Shown one piece after another: positions 59,601 through 64,000 of a stretch of DNA of 64,000 nucleotides; positions within the stretch are counted from its first letter, which is position 1; every line of letters begins with the position of its first letter. Under the pieces are notes generated by a model. The model ran no database searches, was not told the origin of the DNA, and saw only the letters and a program-made list of their open reading frames with translations. Source of the DNA: Tamarix chinensis (lineage: Eukaryota > Streptophyta > Magnoliopsida > Caryophyllales > Tamaricaceae); assembly GCA_030549775.1 (NCBI GenBank), contig CM060177.1:58034638-58098637 (forward strand), in the 5' to 3' direction. Position numbers and translations under genes: made by a program.

Positions 59601-59839
59601 CTGATGACAATTACTTTGCTGAGGGCTGAAATGAACTTAAATTTTTAGGTACATCTTAGAGTCTTATTTCACACCTACACTATCACAATAATTTTTCATT
59701 CTTTTTTAACTTCCATGCAGTTACTTCTATAGAAACACTTCTCCATGCTAAAGTAATTTAGCACCAAGCTAAGATTGAATGGTTACACAAATAAATTGTA
59801 GATAATGACTTGATGAATATAAGGGAAATAAAGAGCCTT

Positions 59840-60184
59840 CAAGAGGAACTATCTAGTTCTAAAAAAGTAATCAAGTCACAATGGAAAGACATGGAAAATC
59901 ATCTAAGTAAAGTAATTGCTGACACAAAAATAAAGTATCCAAGTGAATTTGTTGACAAGTATCTCACATGTTAAGAATGTACCCATTATAAGAAAAAACA
60001 TCAATTGCAGTGGTACAATTATTGTTCCTCTATTACATAAGATCAAGTTAAAGTCTTTGTTGAGCATGATCAACTATGTAAAGCCGATGAACAATTTTAC
60101 AAGGGTGAAGAGTTAGAGAGTATTTATGTTCATAAAGAGTCCAAGGAGATTGAAAGTGATAATGAAAAAGAAGAAGATTCTTAA
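59840..60184 (+). pseudogene. Unrecognised coding remnant, charged C-terminal tail
   Basis: A plus-strand frame reads IKSLQEELSSSKKVIKSQWKD, KYPSEFVDKYLT, and after two in-frame stops (59973 and about 60042) DQVKVFVEHDQLCKADEQFYKGEELE, ending in an acidic run with ESDNEKEEDS and a stop at 60182. The first part looks like a coiled coil. A TGCAG acceptor-like motif lies at 59717-59721. I do not recognise the family. It could be a relic of a plant transposon or gag-like ORF, or of a host gene captured long ago. Confidence 0.35.
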
Positions 60185-61150
60185 AGGATCCCTCCTCCTT
60201 TTTTTCCCAGTGCAATCTATATATATCTTCCTTATATATGATATGAACCTATCCCTTTCTTCATACATCTTTATTCTTACATGTTTTTATATTGATTCTA
60301 AGAAAAATAATATGCCATATTAGGAAGACTAAATGCTTAATATAGGAATAGTTAGGCTAAAGTACTTAAGATAGGAATATCGTCTTCTAAATGTACTTGT
60401 GACAAGATATATAATCCATATGGAACATATTTTGAATTTTTATTACACTTTGGTGGCTGTAAATCAAAGTAGGATCCAAACCAGTTGCTATTGGTTGATC
60501 AAACCGAATGAACCAATTGAACGCCTTACCATAGGCTTAGTGGCCTCAACAAGTTTATTGTGGAATTCACTAAGGGAGCCTTGGCTTACTCAAGCTCAAA
60601 AGTCACTAGGTGTGCCAAATAACTCAATGGCTTCAGTACCACAACCATGGACACATGTTAAAAGACTAGGCTTAGTTAATGAAAGATAACTCCTTCCTTT
60701 TCTCTTCACTAAGTGTGCGCCTCGGGCTTTGTGAGTTAATGTAAGTATATTTTTAAGTCAATAGGTATATCCCATCTTAAATTTTAGCCTCCTTGAGGTC
60801 TTATGTATTGAGCTTTGGATTATTATAATTTACTAGGTGTGCCTGCCTTCATTACACGATGATATTTGGAAGGGATTACATGTGGAGCCTTGGGATTAAT
60901 GAGTGAAATCTTATTAGTGCGCTTTCATCTTTGCAACTATGCCCATCTTTAACGGTTGATAGCCTCAGTGATGGTTTATATATTTGATATCTACCTCTTT
61001 GTGAGATGGCTAACAACTAAATAAAAGACATTATTATTACCAAACAAGGGAGAAACAAAAATTTATTCCGTTATTTATGGATTTAAAAAAAAGGAATCTG
61101 AAAAGTATATAAATGCATAGCTAATAATTTTATCATTGAAATAAATCCGG
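60185..61150. other. No recognisable feature
   Basis: AT-rich DNA. The open frames 60126-60323 and 60399-60689 lack recognisable motifs and have no supporting context; I do not call them genes. Confidence 0.5.
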
Positions 61151-61179
61151 CACAACTTTACAAATAATATTTTCTTAAG

Positions 61180-61800
61180 TGTCTTGCATTCTGAGTGTTG
61201 GATAAGTATCTTCCATCTTTATCTACTCATATAAAGGTACCATCTCTAATTTCTTCATAATTGAATATGGAACATCCCATTTAGCTGCTAGCTTAACGTG
61301 ATCATAATTGCATTGAAATTTGGCCTTCCTTAATGCTCAATCTCCAACTATCATAAATGTGGGCTTAACTCTCTTATTGTAGTATTTGGCTACTTGTTGT
61401 TAGTAATTTACAAGTTGTATTTAGACTATGTCTCTTCATTCTTCAAGAAATTCCTCTATTTTTAGGGCATCTTTGTCTTCTTTGAGATTATACTTATTAT
61501 CCTATCCTACTTGATATCACTCTCTGTTAGAACAATGGTCTTAGGTTCAAAAGCTAAGTTGAAAGGAGTTTCTTTCATTATGCTCTTTGTTGTTGTCCTG
61601 ATGACCCAAAATATTGTTGGAAGCTCATCTACCCAACCGTTCTTAACTCCATTTAGTTGGCATCTTAATGCATCTAATATCCATTTATTCTCATGCTTTC
61701 CCTAAATATTAAAATGTTGATGAGCTATTGAAGTAATCTTATATTCAATGCACTAATATTCATAAAATTATATATATTTATGGTTATAAAATTGTCAACC
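61180..61800 (-). pseudogene. Integrase C-terminal remnant, Tat-type gypsy
   Basis: The minus strand reads HENKWILDALRCQLNGVKNGWVDELPTIFWVIRTTTKSIMKETPFNLAFEP-TIVLTESD (61540-61710). It continues QQVAKYYNKRVKPTFMIVGD-ALRKAKF and KLAAKWDVPYSI (61250-61420). This matches Tat/Ogre-lineage integrase (family: WVDELP-VLW-YRTT-----GETPFSLAYG-EAV-P-E, then ARYYN-RVK-R-F-VGDLVLRK, then KL-PKWEGPY). The plus-strand frame 61511-61705 is its antisense shadow. Flanking LTRs were not found. Confidence 0.8.
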
Positions 61801-64000
61801 ATTGTCCATAATAATTTCTTTTGGTACTCTAAACATGTAGAAAAAAATAGTTCTCTTCATATAATATGTATATTTTTTTATATTTTTTTGGTACTTCAAT
61901 GCACTAAGTTTGATTTCTTTCCTCTTACTAAAATATTATATATATATTTTTAAAAAAACTCCATTGTTTTTTTTTCATTAACTTGAGCTAAAGCTTGTCA
62001 AGTCATTTGAAAGTTGCAATTTTTATTATTTGTGATGAGACTTTATAGTGAAGGGTGTTTGCCGATTATAAACATCTTTTCAATTTTTATTTTTCCCTTT
62101 AGCCTCTAAACCTTGTCATAATTTGGGTCTATCAAGATGGTGAGAAAAACATCTTCATCTCTAATAGTGCATCGACCATCTAATGCAAGATATTCTTCAT
62201 GTTCTCTATTACTCTAAGGGATATCATATCCCCATCTTTGACATAAATTCCTTTATCTCCTATCCTAATTAGAAGGGCCTAAAGATATTGATTCTCTAAC
62301 TTTTATAGTTTTATTTTTTCTTACCTCTTCTATTAACTCAGCTTCATTATCTTGGAAAATGGTACCCTATAACTTGGTTCTTTGGTCTCTTTTTGGAAGA
62401 TCTAAAGCCTTTATTAGAATCTCTTATAGGTTGGGTTGTTGGGGCATTTCATAGTGATCCTAAATGAGTAAAAGGCACCATATTTTTAGAGGTAGGATAG
62501 TGGAGGATGGAAATGGAATAAATATTACGTACATAGGAACAACTAACCACCTCTAGATGGTGAGATGGATTGGCTGCTATGATATCATAATAGTATCCTA
62601 AAGATGTCTTGAAAGGTATACTCTAAGGATCCTTGGGTTTTCTTTGTTTCATCGGGTTACCTCTCCTTAGGCTTAAAAGTGTTAATTTAGGGAAGGCCCA
62701 TATTAGTCTCAAAGTAGTTACTACAATTATTCTTATATATTGTGTAACCTTTTGGTGTTATGATACGATGATTTTTATTTAACTTATTTATTTGCATTAT
62801 TCTAGCCTCCTTTGATGCTAAAGCTAGTGTGGTTATATTCATAGTGGAGTAATCCTAAGGGAATGGGTAGTAATCTAAATAAGGGTAGGGTTATTAGTAA
62901 TAGTTTATTTTGAGCATAGTATATTTTTCGATCATAGGGTATATAGCTATTGTTTTTAACTATGATTCATCTAATAGGGGATGTACCTTGTTGTTTTTGT
63001 TTTGACTTAAAAAAAATGGTTTTATAAGTTATAGTGTAGTTGGTATAGCTAGTTTATGATGTAATAGAGGAGTTAAATGCTAAAAGTGTGTGATGCTAGA
63101 TTTTATGTGACATGTGAGCTAGAGGTAATTTCTTTATATATATATATTCGGTTGAGTTACTTACTAAAAAAATTAGTATATAGCTATCAGTTGAGAGACA
63201 AATAGGGGGAAACAAAAAACGAAAAAACTAGAAGAAGCAACTTGTTTTTGTTTGTAACAATTATGATCCTATTATTGGGGAAAATGTAGAATGTGGGTGA
63301 TCTACCAATGCTATATTTCATATGTTTGTACAACCACGTTATTTTGATTGTATTTTTTTTTCTCTATGGTATGGTTGTTAACCCTTAATGAGATGATACT
63401 AGAGGCTATTATTCGGTAGGTTGTTGTAATGACTAATAGGGTTATAGCTACCACCTTTAATCTATTATTTTTTTTCTAGAGAATAGTGTCAACTCTTGTA
63501 TTCTATGTGATATATATACAAGCAAGGTCATCAGTTGACTTCAATATCTCTTGTAACAACTATAACCAAATTAACAACTAAGCTAACAATAAATCTTCAC
63601 TAATTAATGCAAGAATTATAAAAATGTTTATCTATTTTTCCATCTTATAATAGTGTATCATGTAGTGACATGTGCTATGCTTATACCTTCTTCTCAAACT
63701 TTAATATTTTCTGCTTATTAAAGTTGACCAAACTCAAAATATGAAACATGCATATTCCAATCAACACTAATGTTTGATTTTAAGTGATGTGGCTACCACT
63801 TTAGATTTAAGACCATTAATTTTTTTCCCATTCATTTTTCTCTTCTAGTTCAAAATAACTAACTATTATCTAAGATTCCTTTGCTCATGAATTAGAATGT
63901 TGTAGTCTGATGTGCACTTTAAATTTCTTTATAATGGATTACAATTATATCTACTATTTCATTTTGTAAACATTATATGTTTGCTCTCAGAACAATATAG
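61801..64000. other. AT-rich DNA without recognised features
   Basis: A minus-strand run at 62050-62280 (for example DKGIYVKDGDMISLRVIENMK) might belong to the Tat-type element upstream of its integrase, but I cannot identify the domain. From 62300 to the end only low-complexity AT-rich DNA and short TA runs (63129-63148, 63511-63520) are seen. Confidence 0.45.

Noticed and set aside
60399..60689. Open frame of 96 codons
   Set aside because: No motif, no family resemblance, no neighbouring coding signal; it is compatible with chance.
61511..61705. Plus-strand open frame with a hydrophobic start
   Set aside because: The minus strand of the same bases encodes a clear Tat-type integrase segment, so this is its shadow.
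62445..62460. GGGGCATTTCA identical to the long-LTR edge
   Set aside because: The adjacent bases do not resemble the LTR interior or a primer or polypurine junction, so this is probably chance.

Overview
The window is plant nuclear DNA (angiosperm; the species cannot be named from this sequence) made almost entirely of nested retrotransposons. I found no convincing host gene, rRNA, tRNA or CRISPR array. The evidence for a plant is the presence of Ty3/gypsy chromovirus, Athila-type and Tat-type remnants, an L1-type LINE with a plant DUF4283/zinc-knuckle ORF1 and zf-RVT tail, iMet-tRNA primer sites, and AT-rich intergenic DNA. Every coding remnant carries stops or frameshifts. Many of the longest open frames are only shadows of purine- or pyrimidine-rich LTR tracts.

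Layout. 1-7010: gypsy chromovirus A on the minus strand, running from the pol end and chromodomain at the left edge through IN, RNase H, RT, PR and gag to a truncated 5' LTR at 4928. 7015-9064: a second minus-strand gypsy fragment (C). 9065-47585: the start and end of an old plus-strand LTR (D/G), split by three insertions. These are gypsy element B (about 11740-23134, its 5' LTR split by a 4.9-kb LINE with a 12-bp duplication), solo LTR E (23507-27235), and solo LTR F (27354-46198, perfect 5-bp duplication TGGTC). F is itself interrupted by a 16.4-kb insertion (28584-44966, duplication TCTAC) with the unusual form LTR-internal-LTR-internal-LTR. Its LTRs are 4.8 kb and its two internal domains only 975 bp, with no genes. 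47586-57223: an Athila-type element on the minus strand, split by solo LTR 48660-53442. 57225-59600: probable Athila leader and LTR. 59600-64000: low-complexity AT-rich DNA with an unrecognised coding remnant and a Tat-type integrase remnant.

The best candidate for something undescribed is the long-LTR family itself. Subfamilies with quite different sequence keep one architecture: a pyrimidine tract near the 5' end, a TATA box about 1.05 kb in (seen clearly in the youngest group), diverged tandem repeats in the middle, and a two-hairpin module 410-490 bp before the 3' end whose palindrome persists although its bases change. In addition, the non-coding 975-bp internal domain carries a tandem array of degenerate copies of the iMet-tRNA primer-binding site next to the real one. 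Traces of the same array lie in the leader of coding element A.
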